Source: Gammaproteobacteria bacterium (GTDB lineage Bacteria > Pseudomonadota > Gammaproteobacteria > Competibacterales > Competibacteraceae). From it: DNA of 64,000 nucleotides. The notes under the pieces are model-generated. The model saw only the letters and a program-made list of their open reading frames with translations, was not told where the DNA came from and searched no databases. Each line of letters begins with the position of its first letter. Within the stretch, counting starts at the first letter, position 1. A program made the translations under genes and the position numbers. The stretch is from NCBI GenBank assembly GCA_024235095.1, contig JACKNC010000002.1, positions 620,001-684,000 of the forward strand, given 5' to 3'. This document shows, one piece after another, positions 8,537 through 16,256 of the stretch.

Positions 8537-9150
8537 TGGCGACCGCTGCTTTCATCGCCGCCGGTCTGGAAACCGCGCTCAATCGTTACCTGCGCCTTGA
8601 TCCCGAGGTTTGGCCGCGCCTGGCGGAACTGGAGGGCGTAGTCATCGCCATTGAGCCGGAGGGACTCGGGATGGCACTGTATCTGTTGCCGGGTTCCCAG
8701 GGCATCCGGGTCGCTGATCACTGTGAAGGCGAGCCGACCGTGCGGATTCGCGGCGCATGGCCGGCGCTGATTCGGCAATGGCGCGGTCAGGCGGTGGGCG
8801 GGGAAATTTCCGTAGAAGGCGACAGCGCCGTGGGTCGGCAATTTCAGACCCTGCTGGCCCGGCTGGACATTGACTGGGAAGAACATCTTTCAAAAGTGGT
8901 CGGTGATGCACTGGCCCATCAACTGGGGACGCTCTGGCGCGGATTCCATGACTGGAGGCGACGCGCCGAGACGACCCTCCTGCAAGATGGCGGCGAATAT
9001 CTGCAGCAGGAGTTACGGGCGCTGCCGCCGCGTCCGGCGGTCGAGTCCTTCCTAAGCGCTGTGGATGTGTTGCGCGAGGATGCGGACCGTCTGGAAGCGC
9101 GCATGGCCCGCTTGCGCCGGCAGCGGGCCGGCGACGATTCGACGGCTTAG
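8536..9150 (+). CDS. ubiJ: Ubiquinone biosynthesis accessory factor UbiJ
   Basis: An SCP2-type lipid-binding protein thought to hold polyprenylated intermediates for the soluble Ubi enzyme complex. The 204-aa protein has an N-terminal SCP2 domain (about 10-115), including GDSAVGRQFQTLLARLDIDWEEHLS, and a helical C-terminus (about 155-200) rich in Arg and Glu. It sits in the canonical ubiE-ubiJ-ubiB order. Its ATG overlaps the ubiE stop codon. Confidence 0.92.
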   Translation: MATAAFIAAGLETALNRYLRLDPEVWPRLAELEGVVIAIEPEGLGMALYLLPGSQGIRVADHCEGEPTVRIRGAWPALIRQWRGQAVGGEISVEGDSAVGRQFQTLLARLDIDWEEHLSKVVGDALAHQLGTLWRGFHDWRRRAETTLLQDGGEYLQQELRALPPRPAVESFLSAVDVLREDADRLEARMARLRRQRAGDDSTA

Positions 9151-9165
9151 CTCCTGTCCCGATCC

Positions 9166-10854
9166 ATGCGCATCGGAGGCATGCTCGGTCCCGCGCAACT
9201 ACTGCGATTGCTGCATATCAACCGGGTCCTGGTGCGGCATGGCCTGGACGATATTGTTCTGGCGACCCATCTGTTTCGACCGGTTGCCTTCCTGCGCCAT
9301 CTATTGCCGTGGAACTGGATGCCGCGGCAGGAATTGCATTTAACGCGCGGCGAACGGATTCGGCTGACCCTGGAGGATCTGGGGCCGATCTTTGTCAAGT
9401 TCGGTCAAATGCTGTCCACCCGCCGTGACCTGCTCCCCGATGACATTGCCCTGGAACTGACCAAGTTGCAGGATCGGGTGCCGCCTTTTGCCGGCGACCA
9501 AGCACGGGCGATTGTCGAAAAGGCCTATCGGCAACCGCTGGAGGCGATTTTCACTGAATTCAATCTACAGCCGCTGGCGTCGGCGTCCATCGCCCAAGTG
9601 CATGCCGCACGGTTATTGAATGACCGTGAAGTTGTCGTCAAGGTATTGCGGCCCGGCATCGAGAAGATCATTCGCCGTGATGTCGAGCTGCTCTACATCA
9701 TTGCCCGTCTTGCCCAGCGCTACTGGCGGGAAGGCCGTCGCCTGCGACCGCTGGAAGTAGTGAGCGAATACGAGAAAACCATTTTCGATGAACTGGATCT
9801 GGTGCGCGAAGCGGCCAACGCCAGCCAGTTGCGACATAACTTCAAGGATTCGCCGATTCTGTACATTCCCGAGGTGTTCTGGCCGGAAACCCGCCGCAAC
9901 GTGCTGGTTATGGAGCGCATTCACGGCATTCCCGTCGGTAACATCGCCGAATTGCGGCGGCGAAGGGTGGATATGAAAAAGCTGTCCGAGCGGGGTGTAG
10001 TGGTGTTCTTCACCCAGGTCTTCCGCGACAGCTTTTTCCATGCCGACATGCATCCTGGCAATATTTTCGTGAACGCCGAGGATCCGAATGATCCTCGCTA
10101 TATCGCCGTCGATTTTGGCATCATCGGCACCCTGAGTCCCACCGATCAGCATTATCTGGCGGAAAATTTTCTGGCGTTTTTTCACCGCGATTACCGGCGG
10201 GTGGCTGAGTTGCATATCGAATCCGGCTGGGTGCCGCCGGAGACCCGGGTGGATGAGTTTGAATCAGCGATTCGCACCGTATCGGAGCCCATTTTCGACC
10301 GGCCGCTCAAAGACATCTCCTTCGGCGGTTTCCTGTTAACCCTGTTCCAGACCGCCCGGCGCTTCAACATGGAAGTACAACCGCAATTGGTGCTGTTGCA
10401 GAAGACCCTGTTAAACATTGAAGGACTAGGCCGGCAACTTGATCCCGAACTGGATTTATGGAAAACCGCCAAACCGTTCCTGGAAAACTGGATGAAGAAC
10501 CGGGTCGGGCCGTGGTCGGTGTTGAATCGCATTAAATACTACTTTCCGCGCTGGGCGGATCAGACGCCGGATTTACCCAATCTGGTTTATGGGATTCTCA
10601 AACAGGCGCATCACGGAGATTTAACCGTGCGCTTGCAGAAACAGGAGTTGGAACAATTGCGGCGCGATTTATACCGGGCCAACCGGCGCAATTTCCACGC
10701 TGCTGTCGGTGCGGCCCTGATTGTCAGCTCTGCGGTGGTGCTTGGATTCGACGCCCGCGACGGCGTTGAATTTTGGCGCGCGCCGTTGCTGAGCTGGGTG
10801 CTGGGCGGGATCGGGGTGGGGTTGTTGCTCAGCGCCTGGCCAAGAGAAGGGTAA
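9166..10854 (+). CDS. ubiB: Ubiquinone biosynthesis protein UbiB (ABC1/ADCK atypical kinase)
   Basis: Membrane-bound atypical kinase/ATPase needed for coenzyme Q production. The 562-aa protein carries LGPIFVKFGQMLSTRRDLLP, the KxGQ motif of the ABC1 family. It also has the nucleotide-binding region with VVVKVLRPG and the catalytic DxHPGN and DFG-like segments (FHADMHPGNIF, VDFGIIG). Two hydrophobic C-terminal segments (about 508-525 and 538-556) should anchor it in the inner membrane. The start could also be the ATG at 9181. It is the last gene of the hslVU-ubi run and is convergent with gpsA. Confidence 0.95.
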   Translation: MRIGGMLGPAQLLRLLHINRVLVRHGLDDIVLATHLFRPVAFLRHLLPWNWMPRQELHLTRGERIRLTLEDLGPIFVKFGQMLSTRRDLLPDDIALELTKLQDRVPPFAGDQARAIVEKAYRQPLEAIFTEFNLQPLASASIAQVHAARLLNDREVVVKVLRPGIEKIIRRDVELLYIIARLAQRYWREGRRLRPLEVVSEYEKTIFDELDLVREAANASQLRHNFKDSPILYIPEVFWPETRRNVLVMERIHGIPVGNIAELRRRRVDMKKLSERGVVVFFTQVFRDSFFHADMHPGNIFVNAEDPNDPRYIAVDFGIIGTLSPTDQHYLAENFLAFFHRDYRRVAELHIESGWVPPETRVDEFESAIRTVSEPIFDRPLKDISFGGFLLTLFQTARRFNMEVQPQLVLLQKTLLNIEGLGRQLDPELDLWKTAKPFLENWMKNRVGPWSVLNRIKYYFPRWADQTPDLPNLVYGILKQAHHGDLTVRLQKQELEQLRRDLYRANRRNFHAAVGAALIVSSAVVLGFDARDGVEFWRAPLLSWVLGGIGVGLLLSAWPREG

Positions 10855-10896
10855 GGGAATAAGCCTTTGATAAACGAGGGTTGATGGTTGACAGCC

Positions 10897-11901
10897 TTAG
10901 ACCTCGGACTTCAAATCTCGCGCCAGTAAAATCTCCACGGCCTGGCGTGGATCCTGACCCTGATGCAGCACCTGATCTACTTGCTCGGTAATCGGCATTT
11001 CCACCGCATGTCGCCGGGCCAACCGTAAGGCTTCCCGCGCGGTCGCTGCGCCTTCCACCACTTGGCCGATCGCCGCGAATGCAGCCTCAGCCGTTTCGCC
11101 CCGACCAATCGCCAGTCCGAAACGGCGATTGCGGGACTGGTCATCGGTGCAAGTCAACACCAGATCGCCCACTCCGGCCAGTCCCATAAAGGTCTCACGC
11201 TGTCCCCCAACCGCCAGCCCCAGCCGGGTCATTTCCGCTAATCCACGGGTAATCAGCGCTGCCCGTGCGTTTGCGCCGAACCCCAGTCCATCGGCAATGC
11301 CTGTGGCGATGGCCAGCACATTCTTGACTGCGCCTCCCAACTCGACGCCAACGATGTCAGTGCTGGTATAGGCGCGCACATTGGAACCGTGTAGCAGCAG
11401 CGCTGCCCGGCGAGCATAATCCGCACTGTGCGCCGCAACCGTGACGGCGGTCGGCAGACCGCGGGCCACCTCACCGGCGAAACTGGGGCCGGAAATGACC
11501 GCCATGGGCCAGAATTCGCCCAATATTTCGGTGGCGACTTCGTGCAAAAACCGGCCGCTGCCCGGCTCCAGGCCCTTGGTGGCCCAAGCCAGACCGACGG
11601 TAGCCGGCAGCATCGAATGCAAATGTTGCAGCGTCACCCGATAAGCATGACTGGGCGTCGCTATCAGCACCCAATCAACCCCGGCAACCGCCGCCTCCAG
11701 ATCAGCATCCATCTCCAATGTCGCCGGAAGGGGGATGCCGGGTAAATACCGGCGGTTTTCCCGTTCCTGGACAAGCGGCGCGACTTCTTGTGGATCATGG
11801 CCCCACAGACGGACAATGTGGCCATTGCGGGCTAGCAATAGCGCCAGCGCGGTTCCCCAGGAACCAACACCCAGCACCGTGATGGTTGTGGGGGAATTCA
11901 T
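10897..11901 (-). CDS. gpsA: Glycerol-3-phosphate dehydrogenase [NAD(P)+]
   Basis: Reduces dihydroxyacetone phosphate to sn-glycerol 3-phosphate for phospholipid synthesis. The 334-aa protein has the dinucleotide fold start TVLGVGSWGTALA (GxGxxG), ISGPSFAGEVARGLPT and GGAVKNVLAIATGIADGLG, with the catalytic Lys in the last segment. It lies downstream of secB on the same strand. A 70-bp palindromic repeat (11936-12005) occupies most of the 109-bp gap. The yibN-secB-gpsA order is standard in gammaproteobacteria. Confidence 0.96.
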   Translation of the reverse strand: MNSPTTITVLGVGSWGTALALLLARNGHIVRLWGHDPQEVAPLVQERENRRYLPGIPLPATLEMDADLEAAVAGVDWVLIATPSHAYRVTLQHLHSMLPATVGLAWATKGLEPGSGRFLHEVATEILGEFWPMAVISGPSFAGEVARGLPTAVTVAAHSADYARRAALLLHGSNVRAYTSTDIVGVELGGAVKNVLAIATGIADGLGFGANARAALITRGLAEMTRLGLAVGGQRETFMGLAGVGDLVLTCTDDQSRNRRFGLAIGRGETAEAAFAAIGQVVEGAATAREALRLARRHAVEMPITEQVDQVLHQGQDPRQAVEILLARDLKSEV

Positions 11902-11935
11902 TCGATATCGGTCAGAAGCTGCACAAAAACTTCTT

Positions 11936-12005
11936 TAGCCTGGATGCAGGCCATCAGGCCAGAATCCAGGGTTCTCCTGGATTCTGCTACGCTCCATCCG
12001 GGCTA
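11936..12005. repeat. Dispersed palindromic repeat, complete copy
   Basis: The outer arms are TAGCCTGGATG (11936-11946) and CATCCGGGCTA (11995-12005), complementary at 10 of 11 positions. An inner perfect stem, CAGAATCCAGG/CCTGGATTCTG with a 5-nt loop, lies between them. The whole unit folds into one long hairpin between secB and gpsA. A truncated relative begins at 40491. Sequences of this type recur between genes in many proteobacterial genomes, so it is probably a REP/MITE-like family. Confidence 0.7.
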
Positions 12006-12010
12006 CGCTC

Positions 12011-12487
12011 CTAATGCGGCGTCGAGGAGGCCGGAGCTTGCGCCGACGCCTGTTGCTGTTGCAAGCGCTGCATATAGAGCGCATCGAAGTTAATGGGATT
12101 CAGCAGCAGCGCTGGAAATCCGCCCTTACCGATCAGCGAGGCTAGTTCCTCGCGTGCGAAAGGAAACAAAATATTCGGGCAAAAGGCATGCAGCATGTGC
12201 CCTTTTTGCTGTTCGTCGAACCCCTTCAAAGTGAAGAGTCCCGCCTGCTTCACTTCAGCCAGATACGCGGTTCGTTCACCCAGCTTGGCGGTTACCGTCA
12301 AGGTCAGCACCGATTCGAAGAGGTCCTTGGTCAGTGGCGTAGCGCCAGTTTCCAGACGCACTTCGGTCTGCGGTTGCCACTGCTCGGTGAAGATCATGGG
12401 AGAATTCGGCGTCTCCAGCGATACATCCTTCAGATAAACTTTCTGGATTTCGAAATGTTGCTGCGGGGCTTGTTGTTCGTCGCTCAT
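12011..12487 (-). CDS. secB: Protein-export chaperone SecB
   Basis: Tetrameric cytosolic chaperone that keeps preproteins unfolded and hands them to SecA. I start it at MSDEQQAPQQHFEIQKVYLK, the conserved SecB N-terminus. The frame stays open 168 bp upstream, but that stretch lacks family similarity. Further signatures are KDVSLETPNSP and FCPNILFPFAREELASLIGKGGFP. The protein is 158 aa with a Gln/Ala-rich tail. The E. coli neighbours are yibN, grxC and secB; grxC is missing here. Confidence 0.95.
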   Translation of the reverse strand: MSDEQQAPQQHFEIQKVYLKDVSLETPNSPMIFTEQWQPQTEVRLETGATPLTKDLFESVLTLTVTAKLGERTAYLAEVKQAGLFTLKGFDEQQKGHMLHAFCPNILFPFAREELASLIGKGGFPALLLNPINFDALYMQRLQQQQASAQAPASSTPH

Positions 12488-12519
12488 GCAAAATACCTTG
12501 TGGTGAGGGGTTTCAGGTT

Positions 12520-12951
12520 TCAGGCCTTCTTGCGGCTGATCGGCAGACTGGCGTCCTGCCAGGCATTCAGACCGCCGCTCAGACTGTGTACATGGGTGAT
12601 TCCGTTTTTCTTGAGCAAGGCGCAGGCGGATTGCGCGGCGGCGCCACTGCGGCAATAGACGATCACCGGTTTATCGCCTGCCTTGACCAACTCGCTGATC
12701 CGGTCTTTGAGCATTGCTGACGGAATATGCCGGGCCTGCGGAATGTGGCCGCCCTTGTACTCCCCGGCGTCACGAATATCCACGACCCAGGCATCCTGGT
12801 CGTTAATCAGCCGCAGCGCTTCGTTCGGGTTGACAGTGGTAATTCCACGCACCCGGTGCAGAATCTCGGCGCCCATCAACATCCCTAAAATAGCGAATGC
12901 TGCCGCAAACAGCAGCCAATTCTGCAAGGCAAACTCAGTAAAATCACTCAT
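12520..12951 (-). CDS. Membrane-anchored rhodanese-like protein (YibN type)
   Basis: A 143-aa protein with one N-terminal membrane helix (about residues 9-30) followed by a single cytoplasmic rhodanese domain. The active-site loop CRSGAAA contains the sulfur-accepting Cys (near residue 99). DIRDAGEYKGGHIPQARHIP is the typical rhodanese approach. It resembles E. coli YibN, also upstream of secB. Here it also lies 15 bp downstream of a DUF2892 gene and an ArsR-family regulator, so a role in sulfane-sulfur handling is plausible. The substrate is unknown. Confidence 0.88.
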   Translation of the reverse strand: MSDFTEFALQNWLLFAAAFAILGMLMGAEILHRVRGITTVNPNEALRLINDQDAWVVDIRDAGEYKGGHIPQARHIPSAMLKDRISELVKAGDKPVIVYCRSGAAAQSACALLKKNGITHVHSLSGGLNAWQDASLPISRKKA

Positions 12952-12966
12952 ATCAAGTCAACTTTC

Positions 12967-13200
12967 TCAACGCATCGCGCAACCTGCCGGGTCACCGGCG
13001 CTCTTAACGCCCAGCTTCCAGAGGATCAGTTCCGCCGGGCAAAATCGGGTAAAACCGCTTTGAAACAGGTTCAGCCCGACAAAAGCGGTAAACCACAGCC
13101 AATAGCTGCTGTGATAAAACGGACTGGCCGATGCGCCCAGTAACAAAGAAATCAGGACGAAAGCGCCCGCCATGATTCGAATGATTCGTTCGCTATTCAT
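12967..13200 (-). CDS. DUF2892 inner-membrane protein (YgaP transmembrane-domain-like)
   Basis: A 77-aa protein with two hydrophobic segments (about 9-25 and 30-48). It also has the FTRFCPAELILWKLGVK signature of DUF2892, the domain that forms the membrane part of the rhodanese fusion YgaP in E. coli. The start at MNSERIIRIMAG is the family N-terminus; the frame stays open 48 bp upstream without similarity. It sits between an ArsR-type regulator and a rhodanese gene, so the two halves of YgaP appear as separate adjacent genes. Confidence 0.85.
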   Translation of the reverse strand: MNSERIIRIMAGAFVLISLLLGASASPFYHSSYWLWFTAFVGLNLFQSGFTRFCPAELILWKLGVKSAGDPAGCAMR

Positions 13201-13229
13201 GAAAAACCTCGATTGAATTGCGTGGCAAT

Positions 13230-13535
13230 CTACAAATTTCGCGTGCAAAACACATCACGCATCATCTCGATCAACCGCAGCGTCCGGGCGTCTCCTACCC
13301 GATAATAAACCCGGTTGGCGTCCTTACGACAAGCCAGAATGCCCTTATCGCGCAGAATCGCCAAATGCTGGGAGATATTGCTTTGAGAAGTACCGACCTG
13401 TTCGACGATGTCCTGGACGCTGAATTCCCGATCACTCAGCGTACACAGAATTTTGAGACGCAGCGGATGGGACATCGCCTTCATTGAGCGAGAGGCTCTT
13501 TCGATGTCATCATCGCGGGCAATCAGACTGTTCAT
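13230..13535 (-). CDS. ArsR-family transcriptional regulator, YgaV/BigR/SqrR-like
   Basis: A 101-aa winged-helix repressor. MSHPLRLKILCTLSD leads into the helix-turn-helix (SVQDIVEQVGTSQSNISQHLAILRDKG). Cysteines lie at 31, 69 and 97. C31 in the KILC segment and C97 in the C-terminal DVFC segment sit where YgaV, BigR and SqrR have the cysteine pair that reacts with persulfides. Canonical ArsR metal-binding motifs are absent. It heads a minus-strand run with DUF2892, rhodanese, secB and gpsA. Sulfide or persulfide sensing is inferred from these residues and neighbours. Confidence 0.85.
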   Translation of the reverse strand: MNSLIARDDDIERASRSMKAMSHPLRLKILCTLSDREFSVQDIVEQVGTSQSNISQHLAILRDKGILACRKDANRVYYRVGDARTLRLIEMMRDVFCTRNL

Positions 13536-13617
13536 CGGGAGATTACCCGCGTTGGCATGGCCCTACCTCAGACTGACCTAATCTCATTACGCGCCATAAA
13601 GCGGGTTATTTTCCAGA

Positions 13618-13654
13618 AATTTGATAAATTAGCATAACCGAATATAGCGATATT
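13618..13654. promoter_or_regulatory. Candidate operator palindromes upstream of the YgaV-like regulator
   Basis: Two AT-rich inverted repeats lie in the divergent region between the ArsR-type gene and gpmA. They are AATTT-GAT-AAATT (13618-13630) and AATAT-AGCG-ATATT (13641-13654). Short AT-rich dyads are the usual targets of the BigR/SqrR/YgaV group, which often autoregulate. The assignment is inferred from position and symmetry only. Confidence 0.4.
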
Positions 13655-13813
13655 GAGAAGCGCCCGCCCATGTCGCCTACATATTCTTCCCAGGAGGCGA
13701 CTGGCGAAATCGCCGGTCTGGAGGTATGATCGTTCAGCGAAAGGCTAGGAAGATTGCAGCATTAAAAACTTAAAACCCTAATACTTCAGCATTCCCACAT
13801 CAGGAGGCATTGC

Positions 13814-14560
13814 ATGTACAAACTTGTGCTCATCCGCCACGGTGAAAGCCAGTGGAACATGGAAAACCGTTTCACCGGCTGGGTGGACGTTGATCTGTCT
13901 GACAAGGGCCGCGAGGAAGCGAAAAAAGCAGGCCAGACTTTGAAAAAAGAAGGTTATATCTTCGATGTCGCCCACACCTCCGTACTCAAACGCGCTATTC
14001 ATACGCTGTGGACGGTACTGGATGAACTGGATCAGGCATGGATTCCCGTACATCGGAGCTGGCGGCTCAACGAACGGCACTACGGCGCCCTGGCTGGCCT
14101 AAACAAATCGGAAACAGCGGCTAAACACGGCGAAGAACAAGTCAAAATCTGGAGGCGCAGCTTTGACATCCCGCCCCCAGCGCTGGAAGCGAGCGACCCG
14201 CTGCACCCAAGCAATGATCCACGTTACGCCGCGCTCGACCCGCGTGTGCTGCCCGGCACCGAAAGCCTCAAGCTCACTATCGACCGGGTGCTGCCCTACT
14301 GGCATGATGTCCTGGTGCCGACCATCCGTTCTGGCAAGCGGGTCGTGATCGCCGCGCACGGCAACAGCCTGCGGGCTCTGATCAAGTATCTGGACGACCT
14401 GTCAGACGAAGCCATCGTCGCGCTGAACGTCCCGACCGCTGTGCCGCTGGTCTATGAGTTGGACGCCAACATGCGACCCATCAAGAATTACTACCTCGCC
14501 GATCCCGAAGAGCTGAAGAAACTGATGGACGCCGTCGCCAACCAGGGCAAAGCGAAGTAA
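13814..14560 (+). CDS. gpmA: 2,3-bisphosphoglycerate-dependent phosphoglycerate mutase
   Basis: Interconverts 3- and 2-phosphoglycerate in glycolysis and gluconeogenesis. The 248-aa protein has the phosphohistidine motif LIRHGESQWN near the N-terminus, FTGWVDVDLSDKG, and the second catalytic His in AAHGNSLRAL. AGGAGG eight bases before the ATG fixes the start. It is transcribed alone, divergent from the regulator gene. A strong hairpin follows at 14602-14634. Confidence 0.96.
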   Translation: MYKLVLIRHGESQWNMENRFTGWVDVDLSDKGREEAKKAGQTLKKEGYIFDVAHTSVLKRAIHTLWTVLDELDQAWIPVHRSWRLNERHYGALAGLNKSETAAKHGEEQVKIWRRSFDIPPPALEASDPLHPSNDPRYAALDPRVLPGTESLKLTIDRVLPYWHDVLVPTIRSGKRVVIAAHGNSLRALIKYLDDLSDEAIVALNVPTAVPLVYELDANMRPIKNYYLADPEELKKLMDAVANQGKAK

Positions 14561-14601
14561 GCGGCTGTACAAAAATCAGCTTATTGGTTGCAGGAATCCT
14601 G

Positions 14602-14634
14602 CTTGCGGGCGATAACTTCAAAATCGCCCGCAAG
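14602..14634. repeat. Strong 12-bp hairpin downstream of gpmA
   Basis: CTTGCGGGCGAT and ATCGCCCGCAAG form a perfect 12-bp stem with a 9-nt loop. It is preceded by a small GCAGGA-A-TCCTGC dyad. Imperfect complementarity continues outward (GGAATCC left, GGGTTCC right). There is no T run after it, so it looks more like a REP-type palindrome or 3'-end stabiliser than an intrinsic terminator. Confidence 0.6.
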
Positions 14635-14684
14635 TGGGTTCCTAAAGCAACAAACCTCTTGATAAAGTCTTGAGTGGGTTCCAC

Positions 14685-14876
14685 TCATCTGTTCCGCAAC
14701 ATTTCAGCCATTTCACTCGCCGGCAATAGCTGACTGAACAGATGACCCTGATAGGCATAACACCCCTCGGCGCGCAGAAAATCCAGTTGCCCCGGCTTGT
14801 CTACTCCCTCGGCCAGGGTCTTCAATCCCAGGTTGCCCGCCAACGAAATGATAGCAGCGCAGATCGCGGCATCCTC
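14685..14876 (-). pseudogene. C-terminal fragment of an EAL-domain (c-di-GMP phosphodiesterase) gene
   Basis: About 63 codons match the end of an EAL domain: SLAGNLGLKTLAEGVDKPGQ followed by LRAEGCYAYQGHLFSQLLPA, with the QG.LFS motif typical of the C-terminal edge. The catalytic EAL, metal-binding residues and all upstream domains are missing. The open frame continues to 14957, but that part is not EAL-like and overlaps the divergent permease start. It is most likely a remnant left by a deletion or by insertion of the permease gene. Confidence 0.75.
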
Positions 14877-14943
14877 GCTATTCACATCGCATTCGATGAC
14901 GAGGTACTGGAGTGATGGTTCAGTCTCATGAGATTCCTGGAAC

Positions 14944-16080
14944 ATGAGTGTCGTCATTGAACGCCAGAAATACCTGATTGATTACACTCTAGCAGCCCTG
15001 CTGCGGCGCAAGACCCGTAATCTGGGCTTGCTGCTGGTGTATACCCTGCTGGTTTTTCTATTCAGTTCGGTGCTGCTGCTCAGTCAGGGCCTACGGCGAG
15101 AAGCCGCCTTGTTACTGCAAGACGCCCCGGAAGTCATGGTGCAAAAACTTGTTGCCGGTCGTCATGATCTCCTACCGGAAAGCTGGCTGGAACCGTTGCG
15201 CCGCGTTCGCGGAGTGGGTTCTGTACAAGGCCGCTTATGGGGCTATTACTACGATCCCGCAGTCAAAGCCAATTACACGCTGATGGTCGCACCAAGGCGG
15301 GAACTGGCGGCGAATGAAATCCTGATTGGCGCGGCGCTGGCGCGCATTCGCCAAATTGGGGTTGGCGATTATCTCAGCCTGCGTGCCGCATCGGGTCAGG
15401 CACTGCCCCTGAAAATCACCGGGGTGCTGGACTCGGTCTCAGAGCTGCTTAGCGCTGATTTGCTGCTGCTATCCGAAACCGCATACCGGCAACTGTTTCA
15501 ACTTCCTCCCGACGTTTTCACCGATGCCGTGCTGACCGTGCGTAATCCCCGGGAAGCGCCTACCGTCGCACGCAAGATTGCCCTGGCTTTTCCAGAAAGC
15601 CGGCCCCTATTGCGTTCGGAAATCCTGCGCACTTACGATGCCGTATTCAACTGGCGCGAGGGCATGGTCTTTGTCGCACTGAGTTCTTTACTGCTGGCGT
15701 TCATGATTCTGGCCTGGGATAAGGCCGCTGGCCTGAGCGCTGAGGAAAAGCGTGAGATTGGCATTCTTAAAGCGATTGGCTGGGAAACCGGCGATATCCT
15801 AACCATGAAACTTTGGGAAGGAACGCTGCTCTCGCTCACCGCCTTTCTCGCCGGCTATGCCTTGGCGTACTGGCAGGTTTTCCACGGCGGCGCTCGCCTG
15901 TTCGCGCCGGTGTTGAAAGGCTGGGCGGTGTTGTATCCCGAATTTCAATTAACGCCGGCAGTGGATCTGCAACAGTTATTGGTATTGCTGGCGATGACGG
16001 TGCTGCCCTACATGGTGGCGACATTGATTCCGGGGTGGCGAGCAGCAATCAGCGACCCAGATGCGGTCATGCGCGGCTGA
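14944..16080 (+). CDS. ABC transporter permease, FtsX/MacB-like
   Basis: A 378-aa inner-membrane protein with the FtsX-family plan. There is one N-terminal helix (about 27-48), a large extracytoplasmic domain (about 50-235) and three C-terminal helices (about 243-263, 295-315 and 340-362). The segment LSAEEKREIGILKAIGWETGDI is the coupling loop that contacts an ATPase in this family. No ATP-binding subunit or periplasmic adaptor is adjacent, so the partner must be encoded elsewhere. It begins inside the remains of an EAL gene on the other strand. The substrate is unknown. Confidence 0.8.
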   Translation: MSVVIERQKYLIDYTLAALLRRKTRNLGLLLVYTLLVFLFSSVLLLSQGLRREAALLLQDAPEVMVQKLVAGRHDLLPESWLEPLRRVRGVGSVQGRLWGYYYDPAVKANYTLMVAPRRELAANEILIGAALARIRQIGVGDYLSLRAASGQALPLKITGVLDSVSELLSADLLLLSETAYRQLFQLPPDVFTDAVLTVRNPREAPTVARKIALAFPESRPLLRSEILRTYDAVFNWREGMVFVALSSLLLAFMILAWDKAAGLSAEEKREIGILKAIGWETGDILTMKLWEGTLLSLTAFLAGYALAYWQVFHGGARLFAPVLKGWAVLYPEFQLTPAVDLQQLLVLLAMTVLPYMVATLIPGWRAAISDPDAVMRG

Positions 16081-16256
16081 GTCAAGTGGTAAAAAAATAC
16101 GCTAGAAGTATTTGCAAAATTACGTTAGAGATGTACTTTATCACTACACATTGTGTTTTCAGTGTAAGGAACCTGCATAATGTGTAATTTTACAAAGGCT
16201 CACTATACTGACAGCATAACCATTACATACCGTCACCCAGAATTTAAAAATCATCT

